Assembly: GCA_963556495.2 (NCBI GenBank)
Contig: OY747712.1
Span: 28,036,235 to 28,100,234, forward strand
Direction: 5' to 3'
DNA from: Valencia hispanica
Taxonomy: Eukaryota; Chordata; Actinopteri; Cyprinodontiformes; Valenciidae
Length of the DNA: 64,000 nt
The notes below the pieces were generated by a model that worked only from the letters and a program-made list of their open reading frames with translations, made no database searches and had not been told where the DNA came from. Numbering within the stretch: the first letter of the stretch is position 1; every line of letters starts with the position of its first letter. This document shows positions 37,971-48,846 of this stretch, piece after piece. A program made the translations under genes and the position numbers.

Positions 37971-38165
37971 ACCTGTGAGAAAATGTTCAAGTGGTAAATG
38001 CCTCTTCAGATTTGTTGTGCTTTCCCCATGAAAAGATGGTCCACATTCTTTGCACTTGGTTTTGTTTTTGTTGTTGATTTTACCTAAGGCTCTATCATAG
38101 CGACACTTAATCTCTTGTAAAGCCTTCGGAGATAAAATGAGGTTCAGTGTCTTGCACATCAACAT
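37971..38165 (-). CDS. BED-type zinc-finger exon-like fragment
   Basis: On the minus strand, 38165 down to 37962 encodes 68 residues. The stretch TKCKECGPSFHG, then STTNLKRHLPLEH, fits a BED finger: Cys38, Cys41, His56 and His61 (C-x2-C, H-x4-H). BED fingers are the DNA-binding N-terminal domains of hAT transposases and of ZBED host genes derived from them. The coding sequence ends at CTCACAG followed by GTAAAT (donor at 37971-37972 on the plus strand), a consensus splice donor one residue cluster after the last ligand. No hAT catalytic domain is visible nearby, and the true 5' end of the exon is unknown. It may be a decayed hAT exon or part of a domesticated gene. Confidence 0.5.
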
Positions 38166-40049
38166 TTAAACATATGAGAGAGGGTCACTGAGGTTCAGTT
38201 ACCAGATACTCCACATTCTCAGTGAAGGTTATCACAAAGATGGGTCCTGTTAATCTGAGCAAATCATTATAGAAGCTAAAAACAGCAATGTGATGATAAT
38301 AAACAAATAAACGTTTAAATCCTTCCTGGAATACTACACAACCTAACATTTACAGACATAAACTAAAACATGAAAACTTGCACATTATGGATCAGCTCTT
38401 TTCAGTCTAATTTATTCATAATATTGTTAAAATGAAATGCACAATCCATCAAAAATGTTTTTGACTACTATCCACAACAGCAGTAACCTCTTCTACAGCC
38501 TTATACTACAGCCCCATACGCCTTAACATCTGTTGAAAAGTTAAACATCCATAAGCAACTAAGAATGTGAAACTATGAAGTAATTTAACCCTAAAATGTA
38601 TCTGAGTTGAGATGGCTTTAAAAGTTAACTAATCTTTGCATCACTACAGTATCCACTAAATTGGAAAGTGTCCAGTCCCTCTATACTTTATATGAACAAA
38701 GCCAGTTGAGAGGGAAGAATTTCAGCTTTTTCTTTTGTATTTTCTTTCTAAACATTTGGTGAGTAACAGAACTATGACAGAAGGAACAACAGTTTCTTGC
38801 CATTTGGTAGGCTGGCCATTTGGTCTGCTTCCTCATCCTACATTGTGAAGTGTCCTTAGGCTATATACACTTTCCCCAAGCAGTTAATCAGTGTATATAA
38901 GATTAAAACAGCATCACGTGATTGCAGTCCATCTACTGTGATTTGACGAGCATGTAGTTGGGAAAAGCATTAAACAAATGAAGATGCTCAGAACAATTTG
39001 AAGGATAACGGGTTTCCAAACAAAGATGAAATATAATTTGATTAAATCAGAATTGATTTGTCTAAACTGTACTCCTCAAAATACATACAATAGTCATAAC
39101 AACAGATGATGGCCTCTCTCCTTGTGGACAATTTCTGTGCAAATAATCTGTTTTACAAACCTTTGAAGCCACCCAAATATTCCAGGCCTTTGTCTATTTC
39201 CAAAATTGAACTGCAATAATAGAATGTGACTAAAAGCTCTGGTGCTCCCTACAGACTAAGAGCCAAAGCACCATTCAAACAATTTCAGTTTTTCTAAACC
39301 TAGTGAGTAATTAATCGAATTGGCTGCAGCCATTTTCTTCACAAAAAATTACTCTGAAATCTAAAATTCTGCACTGATTACAGTCAAATTATCTGCTGTA
39401 TCAGGCAGTGTCTATCCTCAGTATTTGTGTGTGTAATCTACAAAAAACCTGCTGCTTCTTCCTCACTATGTGTTCCTGTGTCAAAGCTCCTTTTTATTCT
39501 GTGAAATAATATGCAAATCCTTCTGGAAATGAAGCCTGTGCCATGCGACACCACCACATGTGTGGCTGTTATTAGAGAAAGTGAGAAGTTCATGTGTCAT
39601 TTATATGCAATATTGTCTGCTGAAGTCTCTGTGTGATAAATGGAAGAAACTAATTGCTTGATAACAGAGAATAACAATGAAAAAGTATCTGCAGCAAGTT
39701 TGTGGCATTGTTTTCCCCTATTAGTTTTCATGAATATATGTCTGAGATGAGTCCCCTTATTAATTATTAAGTATTATATTAAGTATTTTTGCAATTTTGT
39801 GTTGAAGTGATAAAATGCTCAAAGACCAACTTTCCATTTAACTGCTGTCCTCTTACATTAGTGGATTCATCTGCTTGTCTTTGTCAGTTATTAGATCAGT
39901 ACCTGTCACGTCAGAAACACCAATGATACCTTTTTACACATTTTAAACCTTTTTTTAACTCTGCTGTTTTTGTCTTTTTGTGTCAAAGACAATTCTCTCT
40001 GCAATTGGAGCTGGACTTGTGCCAATTCCTCTCAGCAAATTAACTAAGC
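38166..40049. other. No gene recognised
   Basis: Unassigned AT-rich sequence. Confidence 0.5.
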
Positions 40050-41371
40050 TCTCTCCAGTAGGACGTAATGAATCCGCAAACAAACATTTTCCGCTCATAT
40101 CTTTGACTGGGCCATAAATGATTATGCTTTTTGAAAAAATTCCATCAAAGCTCTGGCTGTATGTTTATGATACTTGTCCTTCCGGAAGTTGAATCTCTGC
40201 TCCAGTCTAATGTATTTTTGCAATATCTAACACAGCGGCGTTCAAACATTTTGCACCGCTGGCCAAACTCGCCAAGTTGAATTGATTCAGCGGTTAATTC
40301 TAAATATAAAAGCAATTAAACTTTTTTATTGTGTGAAATATTTTCATTTTATCTGCTCAACATTAACACATGCAGCATTTTAATGAAAAAGCAGACAATA
40401 ACAAATTATTGGAGATAAAAGGTCTAAGACATATGCCTCAGTAAAATAAAGGTGTATAGCTTTCTAAAGTTTTTGGTCAAATGTTCTCAATTTTGTTGGT
40501 CTGAAGAATGTTTTTAGACTATTACCAGGAACAATAACAAGAACTTTCTTTAAAAACCCTTTCTATATACAGGCAAGTTAAATGAGTGCCCAAGTCTGTT
40601 TTTAAGAAAAAAGTCAAAGGATTTCTATGGCCATACTTACCAAAATATTAAAAAGGATAAAAAACATAGTTAATAAAATAAATAATACTTTGTTTTGTAC
40701 CTAACATTTAGCATTTGGGAATATACACATTTTTCATCAAAGATATCATCACAGAAAATTACGAAACGTGTCCTCCTGCGTCAGCTCTGTTTACTGGAGG
40801 GCCACATTTGTATCAACCTTGAACTGCAGTCTGGAACATCACCACATTTTCAGAGGGGAGCAAATGGCCCCTGGGTCACTCTTTCGATACGCCTCCAAAC
40901 ATGTTTTCTTTGTAATTGCTCTTCTGTACTTGTAATTGCCAGATTTAGCTCTATCCATTGTTCCATCAAGTCTGACCAGGTTCCTTGTTGCTGCTGAAGA
41001 AGAGCATTCCCACAGAATCATCGTGCCACCTCTGTTTCACAATGGATTTGTTCAGCATGTTTTCTTTCAAACCTCTGACTTTCACAGAACAATTATGTTT
41101 AGACTGAATGTAAATTCCACACAGTTGGACTTTGTGAACTAATTAGGTGATTGCTGAAGTCAGTTAGATACACTAGATTTTATTTAGGGGTGTCAGATCA
41201 AAATGGGTGTAGATAGCACAAAAAACTAACCTTTCCCTTCTACTTCATTTTCTCCACCATTATATTCTACTTTTTCTTTGTCTTTCATAACATCCCACCT
41301 AAATACATGAAGGTCTGTGATTGATAAATGTAAAACAGTTCAAGGGGTAAAAATTTTGCAAGGCACAGTTT
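40050..41371 (-). mobile_element. Tc1-like fossil, split by a foreign segment
   Basis: The left piece (about 40090-40233) has the reverse complement of Tc1 transposase sequence around the second catalytic Asp, with AGCTCTGGCTGTATGTTTATGATACTTGTCC. The right piece (about 40915-41075) continues with CCAGATTTAGCTCTATCCATTGTTCCATCAAGTCTGACCAG and the reverse of a MILWECSSSAATRNLVRLDG frame. The far end has CTAATTAGGTGATTGCTGAAG and a decayed terminus AGTTCAAGGGGTAAAAATTTTGCAAGGCACAGT ending at about 41371. Between the pieces lie some 680 bases of other sequence. The copy is dead. Confidence 0.7.
40234..40914. mobile_element. Segment inserted in Tc1 fossil, hAT-like left end
   Basis: It starts with CAGCGGCGTTCAAACATTTTGCACC, which resembles a hAT terminus, and interrupts contiguous Tc1 sequence. 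No convincing matching right terminus was found, although GGAGGGCCACATTTG (about 40796-40810) is hAT-like in style. Part of the right side may be a further Tc1-related fragment. Confidence 0.35.
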
Positions 41372-44300
41372 GTGTCTTTTTCTTTCAAAATGCATTGTAT
41401 GGAAGAAGAATTGGCTATCTATACACCATTTAACCTCTTTTACCTGCAACTAATTTTTGAAAAGCTGTTCACTATAAATCTCCCTGTCTATATTCATAAC
41501 TTTTCAAGCACAGCATTGGTCTTCACTTGATATTTGAAAATTCCAAACTTTGGTATAGCTAACTGTAAATGAGCCAATTTAATGTATGTGCATTTGACTG
41601 CCATTTTCCAGCTTTGTCATGTATGAATGGGCCCTCTTTGTTTACTTTTGTGCTTCTAATTTCTTCTTTTTATGATGATTTATAAAAGGCACCTTTTATT
41701 TTGTGAGGTCATTTCCTATTTTTTGGTCTGATAGGATGCCGCTTTTTAGCTCACTTTCAGTTTGTCAGTATTTCAAACATACCTTTCCCACCACCAAAAA
41801 TTTAGAGCTCTCTAAATTCAATCTATCTTTTGGGGCTCTTTTCCTCCAGCTGTTTCTGAAGCTATTTACATAAAATTTATGGACACCTATTCCTATTGCC
41901 TGGAAGTGTAGCCCCAGGTACACCTCATGCCAATCAGAATACTACCAAATGAATAATGCATATTTTGTTACTTATCATGAGTAATGGCTCCATGGTGAGA
42001 TGTTGGAGCCCAGAATATTTTCCTGATGCTGATTCAAGGGGAGAAACAATCTGCTACTGTTAACCTGCGACTTTAGTATGATGTACTATATCAAGATGAT
42101 GTCCAAATAAAAAGCATAAAAAGTGTTGGTAGATATTCATGTTTTTTTAATCAGCTTTGGAAAGGCACAACCCAACAGTGTGGACTCACAAATATGCCTT
42201 CTCTGTTAATGCCTAATTCTATAGCTGATTCAACATTGTTGTAAAGTACCATGAATTTGAGCTCTAAAAATACATAAAAGAATAGCAAAATTTTTAACAA
42301 CCCAAAAAAAAAAAATAAAAATAGAAGGGTTGGGTAAATTTTGACCTTCAGGTAAAAATGAGTACACCCTGAGGAGAAAACATCCAAATACCAGCTAAAC
42401 TGCCCAATGCACCACCGACAGTTCAATGTAAAGTTGTGCACAGAGCCAATTGTATGAGAGAAACTAAAATACACTTAAAAAACACAAAATTGACGAGACA
42501 GTGAATGACCAAGTCTTAAATGCCATAATTTTGGATATTTTGATGTACTGAATAATTTTTATTAGAGTACTAATATTTAGTCAATATAAATTTTTTGAAG
42601 TCATGTGATAGCATTTTAGGAATTTGCTGGAATCATAATTTAATTAAATTATTAGACAAATTGGCTTATACTGGTGACTGAATCTTAGGTTCTGATCTAA
42701 AGGTACAATCTAAGACAAAACCTCTCAACCAGTCAAATAACCTCCATGATTACAACTAAGATCAAATATTTATTTCCTTTTACAATGATTATAATTGGCT
42801 TTCCACAAGTCAGTCTCCACTTGCAGCAGAACTTTTGTGTTATTTCAGCAGACAGGATACTAATTACATCCATATCAGCTTTTCCTTTCTCTTATAAGAT
42901 TTTAAATCTGTGTTCATCATATTTGAGGTTTCCTGTTTTAAACTCTTGTTGAGGTACATCTTCCTTTGTACTTTTAAGTTTTATCCTATCAATTACAATT
43001 TCTACCATGCTGGTATGACACCATCATATGCATAACAAATAACAGCATCTTATATATACAAAAATATATTCAAAGCAGTATGTCAGTGGGGAGGAGCTCC
43101 TGTTTCTGCCAAGATCAGATACCTGTTAGTGTGGAAGAATATTGTTTTATCAGCAACAGTCTTTATGCTGGCAGTATCTTGGCTCTAAATCCGCCTTAGT
43201 TTGCCTGGCCTTTGATGAAATTGTAAACTATTTGTTTTTGTCATCTGCATGCAGACGCTCTTGTTTACTGTTGTTGGCGCTAGGAGAGAAGCATTTCAAA
43301 TCTCAAAGCAAGCAAAGCTGCAATAACAGCTGTTGTTTGGACATCTTTTCACCACTCAGAAAACTGGAAATGATCTGTGTATCCTCAGTCATCTCTCGTC
43401 CTGTTTGTGACAGAAATAATCACAGAAGATTTCAATACTTTCTTGTGTAAACATGAATAAAAGTCTCTTCTGCGTGAGGAAGTGAAGAAAAGAACTCCGC
43501 TCTTGTCGGTGAGATCAACAAGAGAAGGGTATGTTGAACATGTTTGCTACATCTAATTAAACACAGCGATGTGAAGCACATTGCAACCTCTTTATTGACC
43601 TATTTTATTTCTGCAGTTTGTAAATTTAGTGCAGGTGTTCTGTGTTTTGGGCTCACAAGCTTCAGACAGCAGAAACTGCAGCATGCTCCATGTGGGCACT
43701 GTTAAACAAGTTATTGCACTGAAAGACAAAGTGCTGTAATCTCCTCTGGGACAACTGAGAGCCTTTAATTATTCATAGATTAATAGACTGTAAAAATGAG
43801 TGTGTCCCTAGATGGCCACTTTGTCTTATAACTCTAACCAGCTATTTTACTTCAGTTGTACAATAAAAAAAATCTATTTTACAAGACGATTTATTTACTG
43901 TCACATAAACACCTAAGTTGAATTTCACATTATTATATATCACTCGCCTTCTATCTAGATATATATGAAAGATGTGGCTGAAAACACAAAGGGGTAATAA
44001 TTGTGCTCTACATGAGTTATATGCTAAGGTTTGTTAATCCAACAGGTTTAAACAACTTATTCTAAGCCTGTAAAAGTGTTTGTAAAAACAGCACCACAAT
44101 AATTCAAACCTTTGTCTTTATGAAATCACACAAACCGGCTTAAGATGCTGCAGTACATATGCCGGGCCCACTGGTGGTGCTGTGACACTGCCACAAAAAC
44201 ACAGAAAAGAACACTGAGCATGTGCAGTCAACCCGGTGGCAAACACGACAAATCTAGCTTCAAATGAGAGCTTTATTCAAAAGCATATGGTGTCTTTGGT

Positions 44301-44394
44301 TGTCCGGATCCATTTTTTGCTGCTCGTGATAGAGGAGGGACAGTAAATCATATTCTAATCATAATAAGGTCATTATTTGTTTTATTAGAACCCC
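41372..44394. other. No gene recognised
   Basis: Unassigned. Small open frames such as 43142-43450 have no motif support. Confidence 0.5.
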
Positions 44395-44560
44395 AACACT
44401 GTAAGGCTGCGAGGCAATTTTATTTTTATAGCACACTTTGAACAATAGGGTAATTCAAGTTGCTTTACCTGATTTGGTGATAAAGAAAAACATGGAATAA
44501 AAGAAATCAAAAGCTACAATTTAGCATGAAACACACACAACACATTGATTGCCATGATGG
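44395..44560. repeat. Dispersed repeat of the TTTATTTTTATAGCAC type
   Basis: GGCAATTTTATTTTTATAGCACACTTTGAACAATAGGGTAATTCAAGTTGCTTTAC matches a pattern common at LINE or SINE ends in fish genomes. A shorter related piece is at 58540-58595. The class is uncertain. Confidence 0.45.
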
Positions 44561-44734
44561 TTTACTTTATCACAGAGTAGCGATTGCGCATTAAGTATAT
44601 AAGAATGGTAGCATCACCCACTCAGAATAAATGCTGGAGAGATCGTAATCATGGAAGCAATTGAGCTGGCGTTGTGAGATTTCTCCACTCTGAGACCCGG
44701 TTTTAAACATGATTTGATGAAATATCTTTGCTGC

Positions 44735-45018
44735 TAGGGGTTGCACAGTGGCACAGTTGGTAGCACCGTTGCCTTGCAGCAAGACGGTCCTGTGTTCCAA
44801 TCCCAGCCTGGGGTCTTTCTGCATGTTCTCCCTGTGCATGTGTGGGTTCTCTCCGGGTACTCCGGCTTCCTCCCACAGTCCAAAAACATGACTCTTAGGT
44901 GAATTGGTTTATCTAAAAAATTGCCCTTAGGTATGAGTGTGTACATGGTTGTTTGTCCTGTGTGTCTCTGTGTTGCCCTGCGATGGACTGGCAACCTGTC
45001 CAGGGTGTACCCTGCCTC
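44735..45018 (+). repeat. tRNA-derived SINE, interrupted
   Basis: Better preserved head than the copy at 22035: box-A-like GGCACAGTTGGTAGCAC, box-B-like TGTTCCAATCC, then GTTGCCTTGCAGCAAGACGGTCC, CGGCTTCCTCCCACAGTCC and CTGGCAACCTGTCCAGGGTGTACCCTGCC. It stops at about 45018, where a Harbinger-like segment begins. GGATAGCGTGATAC at 45699-45712 may be the displaced tail. Confidence 0.75.
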
Positions 45019-45690
45019 TGTACCCCATATTTTACCGCGTACCGTGCGTATGAGGCGCATAGCAGCAACGAAGCAGCTGTCACAGAGAGAGCACGAAATC
45101 ACGCGAGATTAACAAAATCACGTGTGGTTTCGTCAGTAAACACAACAACAAGCAGGAAAAGACAACAACATGGCTCCAAAAGGTCTGTGTTTTATGTTAT
45201 GTCCATTTTATATTTGCAAATAATTCTATGTCCTTATTAAAAGTGTGACTGGGGTCATATAGGATTGAGTGCTTCTCCACTTCGACTATCAACTTTTCGT
45301 CGTCTATGATGACACACAAATGAGACCCTCCCGCGAGGTACTGACTTCTCACCGGGCCGCACAGGTAGTGACCTTTTTTTAAGTAAAGCAACCGCAAAGC
45401 AGCATGTTTCTCTTATTTTGAAAATTTTCGGATACCGAGCCGTTTGATTTCCTGTCTTCCCCTATCCAAAATGTCGAAATTTATGCGTTTCAGAGGCGTA
45501 CTGCGTAGAAAATAGGACTGCCATGCATATTTCGAAAAGTGCAGCGACATGACGCTCCTGAGACGTAGCAGACTCGCGCTGCTTTCGCCTCCGGTGGAAA
45601 GGGTTCCATTGACTACAGCGGTGGCTATCAGCTGCGTATGACGTGCTGCTCCTGTAACGCACTACTTACGCGTCTGGTGGAAAGGTGGGG
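45019..45690 (-). mobile_element. Harbinger/PIF-like fragment inserted in the SINE
   Basis: CpG-richer than its surroundings and lying between the body of a SINE and a possible SINE tail. On the minus strand it encodes a MADF-like start, the DNA-binding companion protein domain of PIF/Harbinger elements. Terminal repeats are unclear: ACCCCA occurs inverted at both ends (about 45022-45027 and 45685-45690). The element is small and lacks a transposase. Confidence 0.45.
45197..45397 (-). pseudogene. MADF-domain-like fragment
   Basis: The 66-residue minus-strand frame contains KLIVEVEKHSILYDPSH, which fits the first helix and following loop of a MADF (Myb/SANT-like, Adf-1 type) domain: L-I-x2-V-x3-P/S-x-L-Y-D-x3-H. 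In PIF/Harbinger transposons this domain lies in a separate protein that binds the element ends and recruits the transposase. The rest of the domain is missing and the frame ends shortly after, so this is a broken exon. The assignment rests on this one motif. Confidence 0.5.
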
Positions 45691-46631
45691 TTAGCTTACG
45701 GATAGCGTGATACATTGGTTACAGTGTCCTGATCTGAGATGATGCTCTTATGGGAATCTTTTTTTGTGATTCAGTACCCGTACTCTGTACGTTGAAAATT
45801 GAAAAATGTTAAAAATTTGCATTTACACCAAATGGTCAGAGGTGTGAATACTAATCTGTCAAAATGACAGACGGCCTTCAGATTTTTCTATCACCATTTA
45901 TAAAAACCAGTCAAATACGGAAAATATTTGGTTATTTTCGCGACTCCTGGATTACAGATTTAAACACAATTTATATTGTTTGACTGTTTTTTTTTGTGAA
46001 CAAAATACTTTGAAGTACAGGTTGTGAGAGTTTGATTTAATTTGCTATGGAGTTAAACACACTTCATATTGTTTAACTGTTTACTTTTGATATAAAGTGC
46101 ACAATAAAATCTTGCTGTCTGTTGATGTGCAACATAGAGAGTTATGTACAAGTAGACTACCTTTCTCTTCTACTAATGTCTACTGACTTTTGAAAATTGG
46201 TCAAAAAAAATCTAATTTCTTTGATTATATCAACTGTTTTTCTTTTTTAAAGTAACACAAACAGTTACTTTCCCTGGTAACTCGTTACTTTTATTATAGA
46301 GGAATTTAGTCACTAACTCAGTAACTTTTTGGAACAAGTAGTGAGTAACTATAGTTAATTACTTAAAATCATGTTCCTAACTCTGGTAGACACAAAACCA
46401 GGGTTTCATGGGCATCTCAGTCCACAGATATAAATCCTATGAAAAGCATTTATTGTGAAATAAAAAGAATGGAGCATAATAGAGGGGAACCTAGACAGGA
46501 CTAGATGTTCAAATCTAGTGAATTGCTATAGGAGAAGACAAAAAGTGCTGTGCTATTGGCAAAACTGCATGTGATCAACAGTTAAGGTCCGATAGCTATG
46601 ATTTAGTTGAAAACTACAAATTCTATAATTA
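45691..46631. other. No gene recognised
   Basis: AT-rich spacer with a possible SINE tail at its left edge. Confidence 0.5.
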
Positions 46632-46636
46632 ATCCC
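46632..46636. repeat. 5-bp target-site duplication of LTR element (left)
   Basis: ATCCC, repeated at 49339-49343 directly after the 3' LTR. Confidence 0.85.
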
Positions 46637-47134
46637 TGTTGTGATCCCCGGGTGTTTGTCTTTTGTTAGTGATTTTCCTTATTTAGTTTTCATGTTTAGT
46701 TATTCTTAGTCTTTCTTCTGATTTCTGTACTTTCTGGTTTCCCCGTAGTCTTGTCTTAGTTTCTTAAGATCCTTCTAGTTTCCCAGTTTTCTGTCTCCAG
46801 CCATTTCACCTCCTGTCCCAGCTAATCACTTCCACCTGCTCACTCCCCCTCAGCTGCAACCGCTTCCCTTAATTGGTCCTGCTCCTTCTCTGCTTCACTC
46901 TTCACTCTCCTCCCTCAGTACAAATATGGCCCTCTTTCAGTCACAACTCGCTGGTTCGTCCGTCTTTCTTCCCCGCCTGATTCCTGCCTTCCTTGTTGCC
47001 CGTCTGGTTCCTGTGTTTCCCTGTTGCTGCCTGTACCCTCCCGAGTTTCTGTAAGTTCCCTGTGTTTTTTCATTAAATCATTTTTGTATTTACTCTGCTG
47101 CTTTTGGGTCCAGTGTAAACTACAAAACATGACA
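46637..47134 (+). repeat. 5' LTR (498 bp)
   Basis: Begins TGTTGTGATCCCCGGG and ends AAACATGACA. It contains a CT-rich region, a damaged TATA-like box TACAAATA at 46919-46926, and CATTAAATCATT near the 3' end. It differs from the 3' LTR by two substitutions, a 7-bp duplication (TCTTCAC, near 46899) and a 1-bp gap, so the insertion is recent. Confidence 0.93.
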
Positions 47135-47454
47135 GAATGAACCAGCCAGTCTTTGGACCCAGCAGAAGCTCGCTGTCTGCCCATGTTGCGCCTGTATTTA
47201 AGGCAGCATTTGGACCAAATGGCCACTCTCTCCCCGCCTTGGGTCCGGATCGGGGCTGCAGAGGAACTGTTGGCTTTGCTAAAGGCCCTGGTCGCCATTA
47301 CTGGCCGAGCTGGGGTTGACTGCATTTTGGGAGGAGGCGGAGTGGAACAAACTGGCAACATTTGCTGGCCAGTTGGGGAGGCCTCTCCCGCCTCGACCCC
47401 AGGTGCAGCCCCCTAGTTTTGGCCCGGCCTTGACAGTCTGCCAGCTCTCGGGGG
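47135..47454 (+). pseudogene. Gag-like N-terminal remnant
   Basis: An open stretch from about 47153 reads DPAEARCLPML, RLYLRQHLDQM and EELLALLKALVAITG. It resembles the start of fish Gypsy Gag proteins, which often begin with Met-Asp-Pro-Ala. Here the position of the Met is TTG. At about 47310 a second frame takes over with FWEEAEWNKLATFAGQL. The rest of Gag, including any zinc knuckle, is absent, and the tandem repeats follow. The assignment rests on similarity in character and position only. Confidence 0.45.
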
Positions 47455-47456
47455 GG

Positions 47457-48140
47457 TGTCCCAGAGGACACGCCTCTGATCCCAGGCTCCGCAGGGGGTG
47501 TTTCGGAGGACACGCCCCTGGTTCCTGTCTCCGCCGGGGGTGTCCAGGGGGACACGCCTCGGGCTCCTGTCTCCCCCGGGGGTGTCCAGGGGGACACGCC
47601 TCGGGCTCCTGTCTCCGCCGAGGGTGTCCAGAGGGACACGCCTCGGGATCCAGACTCCGCCGAGGGTGTCCAGAGGGACACGCCTCGGGATCCAGACTCC
47701 GCCGGGGGTGTCCAGAGGGACACGCCTCGGGATCTAGACTCCGCCGGGGGTGTCCAGAGGGACGCGCCTCGGGCTCCTGTCTCCGCCGGGGGTGTCCAGA
47801 GGGACGCGCCTCGGGCTCCTGTCTCCGCCGAGGGTGTCCAGAGGGACGCGCCTCGGGCTCCTGTCTCCGCCGAGGGTGTCCAGAGGGACGCGCCTCGGGC
47901 TCCTGTCTCCGCCAGAGGGACGCGCCTCGGGCTCCTGTCTCCGCCGAGGGTGTCCAGAGGGACGCGCCTCAGGATCCAGACTCCGCCTCGGGTGTCCAGA
48001 GGGACGCGCCTCGGGATCCAGACTCCGCCGAGGGTGTCCAGAGGGACGCGCCTCGGGTTCCTGACTCCGCCAGGGGTGTCTGGGAGGACACGCCTCGGAC
48101 TCCTGGCTCCGCCCTGGGTGTCCAGAGGGACACGGCCGTG
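47457..48140 (+). repeat. 42-bp tandem repeat, about 16 copies
   Basis: Units beginning TGTCCAGAGGGACACGCCTC recur every 42 bases from 47457 to 48119. One unit, at 47919, is shortened to 32 bases by a 10-bp deletion that shifts the frame. 42 bases are 14 codons. In the frame starting GGT-GTC at 47455 each unit reads GVQRDTPRDPDSAE or similar. Confidence 0.95.
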
Positions 48141-48144
48141 AGTC

Positions 48145-48270
48145 CAGCGCCACGGCGTGGGTCTTCAGCGCCACGGCGTGGGTCTTCAGCGCCACGGCGT
48201 GGGTCTTCAGCGCCACGGCGTGGGTGTTCAGCGCCACGTCGTGGGTCTTCAGCGCCACGTCGTGGGTCCT
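48145..48270 (+). repeat. 21-bp tandem repeat, 6 copies
   Basis: CAGCGCCACGGCGTGGGTCTT units start at 48145, 48166, 48187, 48208, 48229 and 48250. 21 bases are seven codons. Confidence 0.95.
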
Positions 48271-48293
48271 CCACACCCTCCTCTCGTAGGTCA

Positions 48294-48392
48294 CCACGCC
48301 ACAAGGTTCTGCTCCGGTGCCGGCCGCCACGCCACAAGGTTCTGCTCCGGTGCCGGCCGCCACGCCACAAGGTTCTGCTCCGGTGCCGGCCG
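48294..48392 (+). repeat. 33-bp tandem repeat, 3 copies
   Basis: Units beginning CCACGCCACAAGGTTCTGCT start at 48294, 48327 and 48360. 33 bases are eleven codons. Confidence 0.93.
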
Positions 48393-48400
48393 CTACGCCT

Positions 48401-48665
48401 CTTGGTTCCTCGCCGCCGGCCTCCTCGTCTCTTGGTTCCTCGCCGCCGGCCTCCTCGTCTCTTGGTTCCTCGCCGCCGGCCTCTTCGTCTCTTGGTTCCT
48501 CGCCGCCGGCCTCCTCGCCTCTTGGTTCCTCGCCGCCGGCCTCCTCGCCTCTTGGTTCCTCGCCGCCGGCCTCCTCGCCTCTTGGTTCCTCGTCGCCGGC
48601 CTCCTCGCCTCTTGGTTCCTCATCGCCGGCCTCCTCGTCGCCCGGTTCCTCGTCGCCTGGTTCCT
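48401..48665 (+). repeat. 30-bp tandem repeat, about 9 copies
   Basis: Units beginning CTTGGTTCCTCGCCGCCGGC start every 30 bases from 48401 to 48641. 30 bases are ten codons. Confidence 0.95.
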
Positions 48666-48833
48666 GGTCTCCGTCTTCTGGTTCCTCGTCATCGCAGGCC
48701 TCCACCCACCCTGGATGGGTGTGTTTTTGTTTTGGACTCTGGCCCTCCTTCCGAGGCCCCCTCCGCCCACCCTGGTTGGGTTGGGTTTGGTTTGTTTTTG
48801 TTAGACTTCTAGGGGCGTCTGGTATCCGCCCTT

Positions 48834-48843
48834 GAGGGGGAGG
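48834..48843 (+). promoter_or_regulatory. Polypurine tract
   Basis: GAGGGGGAGG, three bases before the 3' LTR. This is the expected site for plus-strand priming in LTR elements. Confidence 0.8.
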
Positions 48844-48846
48844 TTG

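Noticed and set aside
47457..48665. CRISPR-like array
   Set aside because: The repeats are direct tandem units without unique spacers, in a eukaryotic LTR element.
47734..48705. 323-codon minus-strand frame rich in Glu/Gly/Asp
   Set aside because: Antisense of the in-frame tandem repeats in the LTR element. The periodicity alone keeps it open.
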